Positions 29,297-37,402 of a DNA stretch of 64,000 bases are shown here, piece after piece. Position 1 is the stretch's first letter. The number at the start of each line of letters is the position of its first letter. The position numbers and the translations under genes were made by a program. The notes under the pieces were generated by a model. It saw only the letters and a list, made by a program, of their open reading frames with translations. It had not been told where the DNA came from and ran no database searches. Where the stretch lies: NCBI RefSeq assembly GCF_002101555.1, contig NZ_LQOL01000038.1, positions 179,212 through 243,211 of the forward strand, written 5' to 3'. The DNA is from Mycolicibacterium canariasense (GTDB lineage: Bacteria; Actinomycetota; Actinomycetes; Mycobacteriales; Mycobacteriaceae).

Positions 29297-29427
29297 CTCA
29301 GTTCGTCTGCGGCAGTGCACCATCGAGGCGATCGGAGATCACCTGATGGGCCCTGCCCATGGTGCCCACGTGGCAGTGTTCGCCGATCGCTTTCGGCGGC
29401 AGCGTGGCGGTGCACCGGCGCCGACGG

Positions 29428-30069
29428 TCACCAGGTGTCCCAGTGCGCGAACTGCTCGGCGGGCAGCCGCTTGGCCTTCTTGAAATCGGTGCCCTTGGTG
29501 TAGGCGATCGGGAACAGGCCGGCTTGGGAGTACTTGTCGAACGGGATACCCAGGATCTCGGCGGCCTGCTTCTCGCCGTCGCCGAGCAGATGCAGCGTGG
29601 TCCAGGCCGAGCCCAGCCCGCGCGACCGCAGCGCCAGCATGAAGCTCCACACCGCGGGCAGCAGGGAGCCCCAGAACGAAGCGCTCACGCCGGCGGGCGC
29701 GCCGTCGGGGCGACCCTCCAGCACCGGGATCAACAGCACCGGCGCCTTCTCCATGTTGTCGTTGAGATAGCTCGCCGACGACCGCACGGCATCGATCTGC
29801 TCGTCGCGGACGTCACCGAAGGAGTCCTTCGCCGACGCCAGGTACGGGGTGGCATTGGTGCGGTAGATGTCGGCGATGGCCTTCTTCTTGGCCGGGTCCT
29901 CCACGAAAACCCACTGCCAGCCTTGCGAATTCGAACCTGTCGGGGCCTGCAATGCCAGGTCGAGACATTCCAGCAGCACCTCACGCGAGACCGGTTTGTC
30001 GAAATCGAGCCGTTTGCGCACCGAACGGGTGGTGGTCAGGACTTCATCGGCGGACAGGTTCAGTGTCAT
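29428..30069 (-). CDS. Nitroreductase-family FMN protein (Rv3368c-like)
   Basis: 213 residues. TTTRSVRKRLDFDKPVS at the N-terminus carries the FMN-phosphate Arg/Ser residues; APTGSNSQGWQWVFVED and the C-terminal GLGSAWTTLH are typical of nitroreductases. It is probably an NAD(P)H-dependent flavin reductase of quinones or nitro compounds. It is divergent from the Rv3369-like gene with only 22 bases between the starts. Confidence 0.88.
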   Translation of the reverse strand: MTLNLSADEVLTTTRSVRKRLDFDKPVSREVLLECLDLALQAPTGSNSQGWQWVFVEDPAKKKAIADIYRTNATPYLASAKDSFGDVRDEQIDAVRSSASYLNDNMEKAPVLLIPVLEGRPDGAPAGVSASFWGSLLPAVWSFMLALRSRGLGSAWTTLHLLGDGEKQAAEILGIPFDKYSQAGLFPIAYTKGTDFKKAKRLPAEQFAHWDTW

Positions 30070-30091
30070 ATCGCGAGACTACATTCCGTCC

Positions 30092-30505
30092 ATGACCACA
30101 AATCTGACGCAAGACATCATCGACCGCCTCACCTCCGACGACTATGGCTGGCTGACCACCGTCGCACAATCCGGGCAGCCCGTGCCCAAATTGGTGTGGT
30201 TCTACTTCGACGGCACCGACCTCGTCGTCTACACCACCCCGTCGGCGGCCAAGGTGCGCCACATCCGCAATCACCCGCAGGTGAGCCTGAACCTGGACTC
30301 CGACGGCAACGGCAGCGGGATCATCGTGGTCGGCGGCACCGCCCGGATCGACGCCGAAGGCGTGGACGGCCGCGACGACGCGCCGTACTGGGCCAAGTAC
30401 GAAAAGGCCGCCGCGCAATTCGGGCTGACCGAGGCGATGGCCGGTTACAGCACCCGCATCAAGATCTCGGTGGACAAGGTCTGGACCACCCCGACCGAGG
30501 GGTGA
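30092..30505 (+). CDS. PPOX/FDOR-type flavin or F420-dependent protein (Rv3369-like)
   Basis: 137 residues of the pyridoxamine-5'-phosphate-oxidase-like split-barrel fold (YGWLTTVAQSGQPVPKLVWFYFDG; VRHIRNHPQVSLNLDSDG; GGTARID). In mycobacteria such proteins often use F420 or bind flavin or heme. It follows a nearly adjacent divergent nitroreductase, so shared redox regulation is plausible. The exact cofactor cannot be told. Upstream in-frame starts lie inside the divergent gene and are rejected. Confidence 0.82.
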   Translation: MTTNLTQDIIDRLTSDDYGWLTTVAQSGQPVPKLVWFYFDGTDLVVYTTPSAAKVRHIRNHPQVSLNLDSDGNGSGIIVVGGTARIDAEGVDGRDDAPYWAKYEKAAAQFGLTEAMAGYSTRIKISVDKVWTTPTEG

Positions 30506-30510
30506 TCCGC

Positions 30511-30546
30511 GGCGAGCCCCACCCGCTTACGCAGGTGGGGCTCGCC
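30511..30546. terminator. Intrinsic hairpin terminator between convergent genes
   Basis: GGCGAGCCCCACC (30511-30523) pairs perfectly with GGTGGGGCTCGCC (30534-30546), a 13-base-pair stem. It lies 6 bases after the Rv3369-like stop and 11 bases from the end of the convergent small secreted protein gene, so it can serve both. No U tract. Confidence 0.78.
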
Positions 30547-30556
30547 GGGGATCCGG

Positions 30557-30787
30557 TCAGCGGTTCTGCAGGATCGCGACCCGGGCCGGTCCGTGGTGGG
30601 CGTGCCAGCCGGGGGCCATGTTCGGAGCCGGGTGGGCCTTGACCTCGGGGCTGAAGGAGTGGCTGCCATGGTCGCCGGGGGCCACCTGGGTGGCGGCAGC
30701 GGCGGTGCCGGCCAGGCCGAGCGCTCCGGCGCCGATGATGCCGGCGGCGACAATGGGCAGGGCCAGGGTGCGGAAGATCGGGGTCAT
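30557..30787 (-). CDS. Small secreted protein of unknown function
   Basis: 76 residues. A clear Sec signal peptide (LALPIVAAGIIGAGALGLAGTAAAA) with an AxA-type cleavage site leaves a mature peptide of about 45 residues rich in His and Pro (GDHGSHSF, PNMAPGWHAHHGP). AAAGGA lies 10 bases upstream of the ATG. No family recognised; the His clustering could bind metal, which is only a guess. Confidence 0.75.
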   Translation of the reverse strand: MTPIFRTLALPIVAAGIIGAGALGLAGTAAAATQVAPGDHGSHSFSPEVKAHPAPNMAPGWHAHHGPARVAILQNR

Positions 30788-30941
30788 TTCTGTAATCCTT
30801 TGTGTGAGTGGGCTTTCGGTTTCTGTTGTCGGCTTGTTTCGCCGTTGAGAAAAGAATGCCCGGATTCACCCGCGGGGTCTGTCCGGTGACCGGTGGATGA
30901 CGGGGATGAACCGCCTGTCCCCCGATCGGGGGAACCCGTCA

Positions 30942-33900
30942 CTACCGGAAATCGCGGGACCGCGACGCCACCCGCAGTTGCACCGGGGCCATCCGGTCGG
31001 CCACCACCGTGACCGCCCCGCTGGCGTTCTGCACGATGCCGCGCACCATCAACGCCGAGGCCGTCTGCGCCAGCTTGCGGTGCCGCGACCACACGCCCGG
31101 TGAGCACAGCACGTTGACCATGCCGGTCTCGTCCTCCAGGTTCATGAACGTCACGCCCTGCGCCGTCGCCGGACGCTGCCGATGAGTCACCGCCCCGGCC
31201 ACCAGGATTCGGCTCCCGTCGGGCACCTCGAGCAGCCGGCCCGCGGGGATCACCCCCAGCTCGTCGAAATTTTCCCGCAGGAACTCGGTGGGATAACGCT
31301 CCGGCGAGACCCCGGTGGCCCACACATCGGCCGCGGTGAGCTCGAGTTCGGTCATCCCGGGCAGCGCCGGCACATGTGAGGAGGCTCCCACCCCGGGGAG
31401 CCGGTCCGGACGCTGGGTGGCGGCCGCGCCCGCCGCCCACAGCGCTTCGCGGCGGGTGATCCCGAAACAGCCCAGCGCACCGGCCGTCGCCAGCGCCTCG
31501 GTTTGCGGCACCGACAGCTGCACCCGTGCGGTCACGTCCAGCAGGGAGGTGAACGGCCCGTGCGCCGCCCGTTCGTCGACGATGCGCTGGGCCAGCGTGT
31601 CACCGATGTGCCGGACCGCACCGAGACCCAGCCGCACATCCAGCCCCCGGTTCGCACAGGTGGCGTGCACCAGGCTGGCATTGAGGTCGGGGCCGTGCAC
31701 CTGCACCCCGTGCCTGCGGGCATCGGCGACCAGTGATTGCGGCGAATAGAAGCCCATCGGCTGGGCCCGCAGCAGCGCCGCACAGAATACGGCGGGATGG
31801 TGCAGTTTGAACCAGGACGAGTAGAACACCAGCGAGGCGAAACTCAGCGAATGACTCTCCGGGAAACCGAAATTCGCGAAGGCCTCCATCTTGTCGTAGA
31901 TGCGGTCGGCGATCGCACCGGTGATACCGTGCTTTTCGCGCATACCGTCGTAGAACCGGTTGCGCAGCAATCGCATCCGCTCGGTGGACCGTTTGGACCC
32001 CATAGCACGGCGCAACTGGTCGGCCTCGGCGGCGCTGAAGCCGGCGCAATCGACCGCCAGTTGCATCAACTGCTCCTGGAACAGCGGCACCCCCAGCGTC
32101 TTACTCAGCGCCGGCTCCATCGACGGGTGGTCATAGGTGACCTCCTCCTGGCCGTTGCGGCGCCGGATGTAAGGGTGCACCGACCCACCCTGAATGGGGC
32201 CGGGACGGATCAGCGCCACCTCGACCACCAGGTCGTAGAACTCACGGGGTTTCAGCCGCGGCAGGGTGGCCATCTGGGCGCGGGACTCCACCTGGAATAC
32301 CCCGACCGAATCGGCGCGCTGCAGCATCTCGTACACCGCGGGCTCGGACAGGTCCAATTGCGCCAGGTCGACGGCGATGCCCTTGTGTTCGGCCAGCAGG
32401 TCGATGGCGTAGTGCAGCGCCGAGAGCATGCCGAGACCCAGCATGTCGAATTTCACCAGGCCTATTGCCGCGCAGTCGTCTTTATCCCACTGCAGCACAC
32501 TGCGGTTCTCCATCCTGGCCCACTCCACCGGGCAGACGTCGGCGATCGGCCGGTCACAGATCACCATGCCGCCGGAATGGATGCCCATGTGCCGGGGCAG
32601 GTTGGTGATCTGGGTGGCCAGGTCGACCACCTGTTCGGGGATGTCCTCCACGTCGGGCGAGTCGGCCAACCCGTTCCACCGGCTGATCTGCTTACTCCAC
32701 GCGTCCTGCTGGCCCTGCGAGAAGCCCAGCGCACGCGCCATGTCCCGGACCGCGCTGCGGCCGCGGTAGGTGATGACGTTGGCGACCTGGGCGGCGTAGT
32801 CCCGTCCGTAGCGTTCGTAGACGTACTGGATGGCCTGCTCGCGCAAGTCCGATTCGATGTCGATGTCGATATCGGGTGGGCCGTCGCGCACCGGGGACAG
32901 GAACCGTTCGAACAACAACTCGTTGCGGACCGGGTCGACGTTGGTGACCTTGAGGGCGTAACAGACCGCCGAGTTGGCCGCCGAGCCCCTGCCCTGGCAC
33001 AGGATGTTGTTCTCCCGGCAGAACCGGGTGATGTCGTGCACCACCAGGAAGTACCCGGGGAAGTCCAACTGCTCGATGATCCGCAATTCGTGTTCAATCT
33101 GCGCGTAGGCCTTGGGGGCGTGCGATGGCGGCCCGTACCGCTCGGCGGCGCCGGCCTCGACGAGGTGGCGCAGCCAGCTGTTCTCGGTATGCCCGGGCGG
33201 GACGTCGAAGGGCGGCAGCCGGGGGGCGATGAGACTCAGCCCGAAGGCGCACTGCTCACCGAGATCGGCTGCGGCGGTGACGACGCCGGTGCCGAACAGC
33301 CTGGCCATCTCCTCCCCCGACCGCAGGTGCGAGCCACCCAGCGGGGCCAGCCAGCCGGCCGCGGTATCCAGCGAGTTGCGGGCCCGGATGGCCGCCATGG
33401 CCATGGCCAGCCGACCCCGGGACGGTTCGGCGAAATGCGCACCGGTGGTGGCCACCACCCCCACCCCGAACCGGGGTGCCAGCTCGGCCAGTGCGGCATT
33501 GCGTTCGTGATCGCACGGTTGGCCGTGATGGGTCAGTTCGATGCTGACCCGGTCGCTGCCGAACCGGTCCACCAGATCGGCCAGCGCCACCGCCGCAGCG
33601 TCCGGACCACCTTCCGAGAGCGCTTGGCGGACATGACCTTTGCGACACCCGGTGAGGATGTGCCAATGCCCGCCCGCGGCCTCGGTGAGCGCATCGAAGT
33701 CATAGCGCGGTCTGCCCTTCTCCCCGCCGGCCAGATGCGCCGCGGCCAGCGTCCGGGACAGCCGCCGGTAGCCCTCGGCTCCCCGGGCCAATACCAGCAG
33801 ATGCGGGCCCGGCGGGTCGGGAGCCTCGGTGCGGGGCACGTTCCCCAGTGACAGTTCGGCCCCGAACACCGTGGCCACGTCCAGTTCGCGGGCCGCCTCG

Positions 33901-34217
33901 GCGAACCGCACCACACCGTAGAGCCCGTCGTGGTCGGTCAGCGCGATGGCGCGCAGATCCAGCCGGGCCGCCTCCTCCACGAGTTCCTCCGGAGTGCTGG
34001 CCCCGTCCAGGAAGCTGTACGCGGAGTGCGCGTGCAACTCGGCGTACGGGACGCGGGACCCGTTGCGCTCGATGCCCGCCGGCCGGTAAGGGTCACGCTT
34101 GCGCGACCAGGCCGGACTGTCCCCGCCGTCCGCGGGCGGCGGCTCGATACGGCGGGGCCGGCCGGCCAGTACCCGCTCCATCTCCGACCAGGTCGGCGGT
34201 CCGTTGTGCCAGCCCAC
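30942..34217 (-). CDS. dnaE2: Error-prone DNA polymerase III alpha subunit
   Basis: 1091 residues. N-terminal PHP domain (YAELHAHSAYSFLDGAS; TDHDGLYGVVRF), then the polymerase III palm and fingers (CQGRGSAANSAVCY, the catalytic-region PDIDIDIESDLREQ, HMGIHSGGMVICDRP) and a C-terminal OB domain (ILVAGAVTHRQRPATAQGVTFMNLED). It is the SOS-induced mutasome polymerase that works with ImuA'/ImuB, which are not in this window. The GTG start at 34217 gives MGWHNGPPTWSEMERVL, matching other mycobacterial DnaE2. A LexA box lies 15 bases upstream. Confidence 0.96.
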   Translation of the reverse strand: MGWHNGPPTWSEMERVLAGRPRRIEPPPADGGDSPAWSRKRDPYRPAGIERNGSRVPYAELHAHSAYSFLDGASTPEELVEEAARLDLRAIALTDHDGLYGVVRFAEAARELDVATVFGAELSLGNVPRTEAPDPPGPHLLVLARGAEGYRRLSRTLAAAHLAGGEKGRPRYDFDALTEAAGGHWHILTGCRKGHVRQALSEGGPDAAAVALADLVDRFGSDRVSIELTHHGQPCDHERNAALAELAPRFGVGVVATTGAHFAEPSRGRLAMAMAAIRARNSLDTAAGWLAPLGGSHLRSGEEMARLFGTGVVTAAADLGEQCAFGLSLIAPRLPPFDVPPGHTENSWLRHLVEAGAAERYGPPSHAPKAYAQIEHELRIIEQLDFPGYFLVVHDITRFCRENNILCQGRGSAANSAVCYALKVTNVDPVRNELLFERFLSPVRDGPPDIDIDIESDLREQAIQYVYERYGRDYAAQVANVITYRGRSAVRDMARALGFSQGQQDAWSKQISRWNGLADSPDVEDIPEQVVDLATQITNLPRHMGIHSGGMVICDRPIADVCPVEWARMENRSVLQWDKDDCAAIGLVKFDMLGLGMLSALHYAIDLLAEHKGIAVDLAQLDLSEPAVYEMLQRADSVGVFQVESRAQMATLPRLKPREFYDLVVEVALIRPGPIQGGSVHPYIRRRNGQEEVTYDHPSMEPALSKTLGVPLFQEQLMQLAVDCAGFSAAEADQLRRAMGSKRSTERMRLLRNRFYDGMREKHGITGAIADRIYDKMEAFANFGFPESHSLSFASLVFYSSWFKLHHPAVFCAALLRAQPMGFYSPQSLVADARRHGVQVHGPDLNASLVHATCANRGLDVRLGLGAVRHIGDTLAQRIVDERAAHGPFTSLLDVTARVQLSVPQTEALATAGALGCFGITRREALWAAGAAATQRPDRLPGVGASSHVPALPGMTELELTAADVWATGVSPERYPTEFLRENFDELGVIPAGRLLEVPDGSRILVAGAVTHRQRPATAQGVTFMNLEDETGMVNVLCSPGVWSRHRKLAQTASALMVRGIVQNASGAVTVVADRMAPVQLRVASRSRDFR

Positions 34218-34231
34218 CCCGCCCAGACTAA

Positions 34232-34247
34232 TCGAACAAGCGTTCGA
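34232..34247. promoter_or_regulatory. LexA (SOS) box of dnaE2
   Basis: TCGAACAAGCGTTCGA is a perfect match to the mycobacterial SOS box TCGAAC-N4-GTTCGA. It sits between the dnaE2 start (34217) and the end of the upstream alcohol dehydrogenase gene (34251). Confidence 0.93.
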
Positions 34248-34250
34248 TCG

Positions 34251-35321
34251 CTAGTCGAAGACGATCACGGCACGCCCCACGATGTCGCCGCGTGCCAGCG
34301 CCGCCAGATTGTCGTTCACGTCATCGAGGGTGACCGGGGTGACGGTGTGCTTGATCAGGCCCGCGGCCGCCAGGGCGAGCACCTCGGACAGATCGTCGTA
34401 GTTGCCCCAGAACGAGCCGAAGTAGGACTTCTCGCCGTTGGTGAACGGCAGCAGCGGCAGCACCACCTTCTGCCCCATCAGCCCGACAGACGTCAGGGCG
34501 CCCTCCCTGGCCAGGATCTGGGCTCCCAGCGCCAGCGATTCTTCGGCGGCAGCGCAGTCGAGCACCGCGTCGGCCTCCCGCCGACCGGTCAGTTGTTCCA
34601 GCTCGTCGCAGACCTGCTCGGCCGTCTTGCCTCGGGTGTTGACGGCGTGATGCGCGCCGTTCTCCGTTGCCAGAGCCAGCTTTTCGGTGCTCCTGGCAAA
34701 GGCCACCACAGTGGCACCGCCACCGAGCAACCTCGCGTACTGCACCCCGTAACTGCCCAGGCCGCCGATACCGTTCACCACCACCGTGCGTCCGGCGCCG
34801 AGCTTGCCCGCGGCGCGCAACTTCTTCATGCCGCGGTACGGCGTGAGCCCCGCGTCGGTCAGGGGGGCCAGCGTCTCGGGCCGCGGGTCCAGCGCGTCCG
34901 GCACCTTGATGACGTGCCGATACGGAACGGGCATGTACTCGGCGAATCCTCCCGGCGGCCCGAACCCGGCCATCTGCCCGTTGCCGCAGATCTGCTCGTT
35001 GCCCTCCCGGCATTGCCGGCAGGTCCCGTCGCCCCAGTTCGGGTTCACCACCACCAGATCGCCTTCCGCCAGGCCGGCGGTACCCGGGACATCATCCCCG
35101 ACCGCGGCGATCCGGCCGGCGACCTCATGGCCCGGCGTGATCGGTGCATCCAGCGGAGCGCCCTGCGTGAAATAGCCCTCGATGAGCTGACAGTCGCTGC
35201 GGCACATACCCGTAGCCGCGACCTTCACCAGGACATCGGCCGCGCCGATGTCGGGCACGGGGATCTCTTCGATCCGCAAAGGCTCGTGGTATCCGTACAT
35301 CCGGGCGGCGCGCATCAGCAT
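34251..35321 (-). CDS. NAD-dependent zinc alcohol dehydrogenase
   Basis: A 356-residue medium-chain dehydrogenase. Catalytic zinc residues fall in GMCRSDCQL and PGHEVAG; the structural lobe is reduced (DGTCRQCREGNEQIC, with Asp where many family members have the first Cys); the Rossmann loop is VVNGIGGLGSYGVQYARLLG. It oxidises or reduces an alcohol/aldehyde pair, substrate not predictable. It is followed on the same strand by dnaE2, but the LexA box between them indicates separate control. Confidence 0.86.
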   Translation of the reverse strand: MLMRAARMYGYHEPLRIEEIPVPDIGAADVLVKVAATGMCRSDCQLIEGYFTQGAPLDAPITPGHEVAGRIAAVGDDVPGTAGLAEGDLVVVNPNWGDGTCRQCREGNEQICGNGQMAGFGPPGGFAEYMPVPYRHVIKVPDALDPRPETLAPLTDAGLTPYRGMKKLRAAGKLGAGRTVVVNGIGGLGSYGVQYARLLGGGATVVAFARSTEKLALATENGAHHAVNTRGKTAEQVCDELEQLTGRREADAVLDCAAAEESLALGAQILAREGALTSVGLMGQKVVLPLLPFTNGEKSYFGSFWGNYDDLSEVLALAAAGLIKHTVTPVTLDDVNDNLAALARGDIVGRAVIVFD

Positions 35322-35469
35322 CGAGTCTCCTCGTGGCGTTCACTGTCGTGCCCTCAGCCAACCGCACGCCCGGGGTGTCGGTGTGCCGCATTTCGGCCCG
35401 AACGGTGCCCATTCCGACGATGTTGTGAGCGCCGAGGCCGAATCCGGCCCGGCTCGCTCACGCGGACGG

Positions 35470-35883
35470 TCAGAAGCCGGCCAGCAGCTGTTCACGCCTA
35501 CCGGGAGGCAACTCGATCAACGCGGACGCCAGCCGACGAACGTCGGGATTTCGGGACAGATCGATCCAATCCAGCTCCTCTTCGAGTCGACGGCGGTAGG
35601 CCTCGTCCCGCCCGGTGAAGTAATCACTTCGGATACCGAAGAATTCGGCGATCAGCTCCATCGTCTCCAGGGACGGATTCTCCCGCCGCCCCGAACGCAA
35701 CTGGGACAGATACGGCGCCGACAACTCCATGCCGCGGCACTCGACGGCGCGCACCAACTCACTGCTGGCATACGGACCGCGGCCAGGCGGGTAGATCGTG
35801 TCGAACAGCCTGTTCAGCCGGGCCGCAAAGCTGTCCGCAGCCACCCCACGCCCGTCATCACGCAGCTTCCGTCGCGCCGCCAT
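35470..35883 (-). CDS. EspR-like helix-turn-helix nucleoid protein
   Basis: About 137 residues from the ATG at 35883; an earlier in-frame start at 35991 would add 36. The segment FAARLNRLFDTIYPPGRGPYASSELVRA followed by MELSAPYLSQLRSGRRENPS is very close to EspR, the mycobacterial DNA-looping regulator of ESX-1-linked genes. The C-terminal helical dimerisation part is RRRLEEELDWIDLSRNPDVRRLA. It is probably a paralogue, not espR itself, because the flanking genes differ. The upstream region is unusually AT-rich for this genome. Confidence 0.82.
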   Translation of the reverse strand: MAARRKLRDDGRGVAADSFAARLNRLFDTIYPPGRGPYASSELVRAVECRGMELSAPYLSQLRSGRRENPSLETMELIAEFFGIRSDYFTGRDEAYRRRLEEELDWIDLSRNPDVRRLASALIELPPGRREQLLAGF

Positions 35884-35982
35884 GTCGATCATCGCTCCGC
35901 CCCACTCGACCGCTGCCTCAACACTTCCCCTGACCAGCGGATTATCGATAAAAGTTTGCCGCAGACGCGACACATTATTAGT

Positions 35983-35998
35983 ATGACACATCAGTCAT
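35983..35998. promoter_or_regulatory. Possible operator upstream of the EspR-like gene
   Basis: ATGACACATCAGTCAT contains the inverted arms ATGAC and GTCAT around six bases, within an AT-rich stretch (about 35940-36005). If the gene starts at 35883, this lies about 100 bases upstream and may be a self-binding site. Confidence 0.35.
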
Positions 35999-36083
35999 AT
36001 AATTAACCACCCCGGCCCCGCCGACCGAACGTCGCGCGACGGCACGCCATAGCAGCACCCCGAGCAGGAGAATTGAGCGTCCG

Positions 36084-36218
36084 ATGAGTCACGAACCCAA
36101 CCCCCGCGAACGGGCTTCGGTCGATAATTTTCCCCGTTCCCGCCGAGCGGCATGCACATTGAAACGCTCTATCGAGATTTGCCGCCCGGAGCGAGCTCTA
36201 CGACGGGAAATCCCGTGA
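36084..36218 (+). CDS. Small ORF coupled to the next gene (44 residues)
   Basis: ATG at 36084 opens a 44-codon frame (MSHEPNPRERASVDNFPRSR at the start, basic and hydrophilic) whose TGA at 36216-36218 overlaps a GTG at 36215 in the frame of the following protein. The GTGA overlap resembles the coupled starts seen elsewhere in the window. AGGAG lies 13 bases before the ATG, which is long. No homology recognised. Confidence 0.4.
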   Translation: MSHEPNPRERASVDNFPRSRRAACTLKRSIEICRPERALRREIP

Positions 36219-36757
36219 GAATCGTCGGTAACCAGCTGCTCTGCGATACCCCCATCACCCCCGACGGATGCATCGTCACCATCGAAGATGTCGGCTGCAA
36301 CGGAACTCCCGCAGCGTATGTCCGCCAGGACGGCGAACTCGCACCAGACACGCCCGTTCACGCGCTGTGGGTGCACACCATGGGTGCACACGAATGCGAC
36401 ACCGTCGGCCGCCGGGTCCGCGTGCAAGTGCTGGCCGGATCGCGGGCAAGCGGTGTCGGCGACCTCGTATTCGACGGATACCTGACCGTCGCCAGCGGCG
36501 TCATCGCCATCGGGGACGCGCGTAATCCGGACCGCAAGCTGCTGTTCGGCCAGCCGGGTCGCATCCGCGTCCGCATCTTCGTCACCGACAAGGTCGAGTT
36601 TGTCCATTTCACCGATCCCCCTGGGGAATACCCCGTATCCGGCCCCAGCGACGTCACGGTGCTCCTGCCCGACGATTCCGGTTTCACCAGGGCCATCGGC
36701 AACACCACCATCGGCTGGAAGCAGCGGCTCCTGCTGCGGTACAGAAGAACTCACTGA
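36152..36757 (+). CDS. Unknown beta-rich protein upstream of the ECF sigma factor
   Basis: Up to 201 residues if it begins at the ATG at 36152, or 180 from the GTG at 36215. The typical high-GC codon pattern begins only after the GTG, which favours the shorter form. The body is rich in short beta-like stretches (GCIVTIEDVGCNG, RRVRVQVLAGSR, GRIRVRIFVTDKVEFVHF) with three or four Cys. No signal peptide, no membrane helix, no family recognised. It is followed 75 bases later by a sigma factor on the same strand. Confidence 0.6.
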   Translation: MHIETLYRDLPPGASSTTGNPVRIVGNQLLCDTPITPDGCIVTIEDVGCNGTPAAYVRQDGELAPDTPVHALWVHTMGAHECDTVGRRVRVQVLAGSRASGVGDLVFDGYLTVASGVIAIGDARNPDRKLLFGQPGRIRVRIFVTDKVEFVHFTDPPGEYPVSGPSDVTVLLPDDSGFTRAIGNTTIGWKQRLLLRYRRTH

Positions 36758-36832
36758 CACGGCGACCAACCGCACACTCGGTCGCCGGCGCATGGGCTGT
36801 GAAACCCGCGTCGATCGGAGCGGAGGAGGGCG

Positions 36833-37402
36833 ATGTCCCTGACGGGCACCGACTTACGCGATGCCGACGACGAAACCCTCTGCACTGCAGCCATGATCGG
36901 TGATCGAGAGGCGTTCGACGCCATCGTCAGCCGCTACGGGCCCATCCTGTACCGGTACTCGCGACGGCTGCTGGCGTCCGAAGCCGATATCGCCGACGTC
37001 GTCCAGGACACCTTCGTCGCGGCATGGCGTCAGATCGGCGCCTTCCGCCGCACCTCGACGTTGCGAACCTGGCTGTTCGCCATCTGCTATCGCAAGATCG
37101 CCGATACGCACCGACTCAAACATGCCCGACCGGTGGAAGATTGGGTGCTGGAACCCTTGGCGAGTGCCGACACGACAACAGACCCCTTCACCGCAGCGTC
37201 CAACACAGAGTTTCTGGCGGCCCTGGAGAGCGCGCTCGCGGAGTTACCCATCCGTCAGCGCGCCGTGTGGATGATGCGGGAGATCGAACTCCTGACGTTC
37301 CCGGAGATCGGTGAGGTGCTCTCGCTCAGCCCCGATGCGGCCCGCGGACATCATCTACGCGCCACCAAGACGTTACGCGTGCTGTTGACGAGGTGGCAGT
37401 GA
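36833..37402 (+). CDS. ECF-type RNA polymerase sigma factor
   Basis: 189 residues. Region 2 is LYRYSRRLLASEADIADVVQDTFVAAWRQ and STLRTWLFAICYRKIAD; region 4 is LAELPIRQRAVWMMREIELLTFPEIGEVLSLSPDAARGHHLRA. GGAGGAGG precedes the ATG by 3-4 bases. The TGA shares bases with the ATG of the following gene (TGATG), so the two are translationally coupled. No classical zinc-finger anti-sigma factor is encoded nearby. Confidence 0.9.
   Translation: MSLTGTDLRDADDETLCTAAMIGDREAFDAIVSRYGPILYRYSRRLLASEADIADVVQDTFVAAWRQIGAFRRTSTLRTWLFAICYRKIADTHRLKHARPVEDWVLEPLASADTTTDPFTAASNTEFLAALESALAELPIRQRAVWMMREIELLTFPEIGEVLSLSPDAARGHHLRATKTLRVLLTRWQ

Noticed and set aside
29297..29427. Short minus-strand reading (VGTMGRAHQVISDRL...) between trmL and the nitroreductase
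   Set aside because: Looks protein-like but has no ribosome site and no family I recognise; 131 bases is too little to support a gene or remnant.
31737..33851. 704-codon plus-strand frame opposite dnaE2
   Set aside because: It lies wholly within the conserved polymerase, and its translation has no recognisable domain and the biased composition of an antisense shadow.
34251..35321. Alcohol dehydrogenase as part of the SOS regulon with dnaE2
   Set aside because: The LexA box lies downstream of its stop codon, so it controls dnaE2 only.
37393..37402. GTG start at 37393 for the Asp23-like protein
   Set aside because: The ATG at 37402 fits the GAGGTGG ribosome site and gives the TGATG coupling; the GTG would sit inside that ribosome site.
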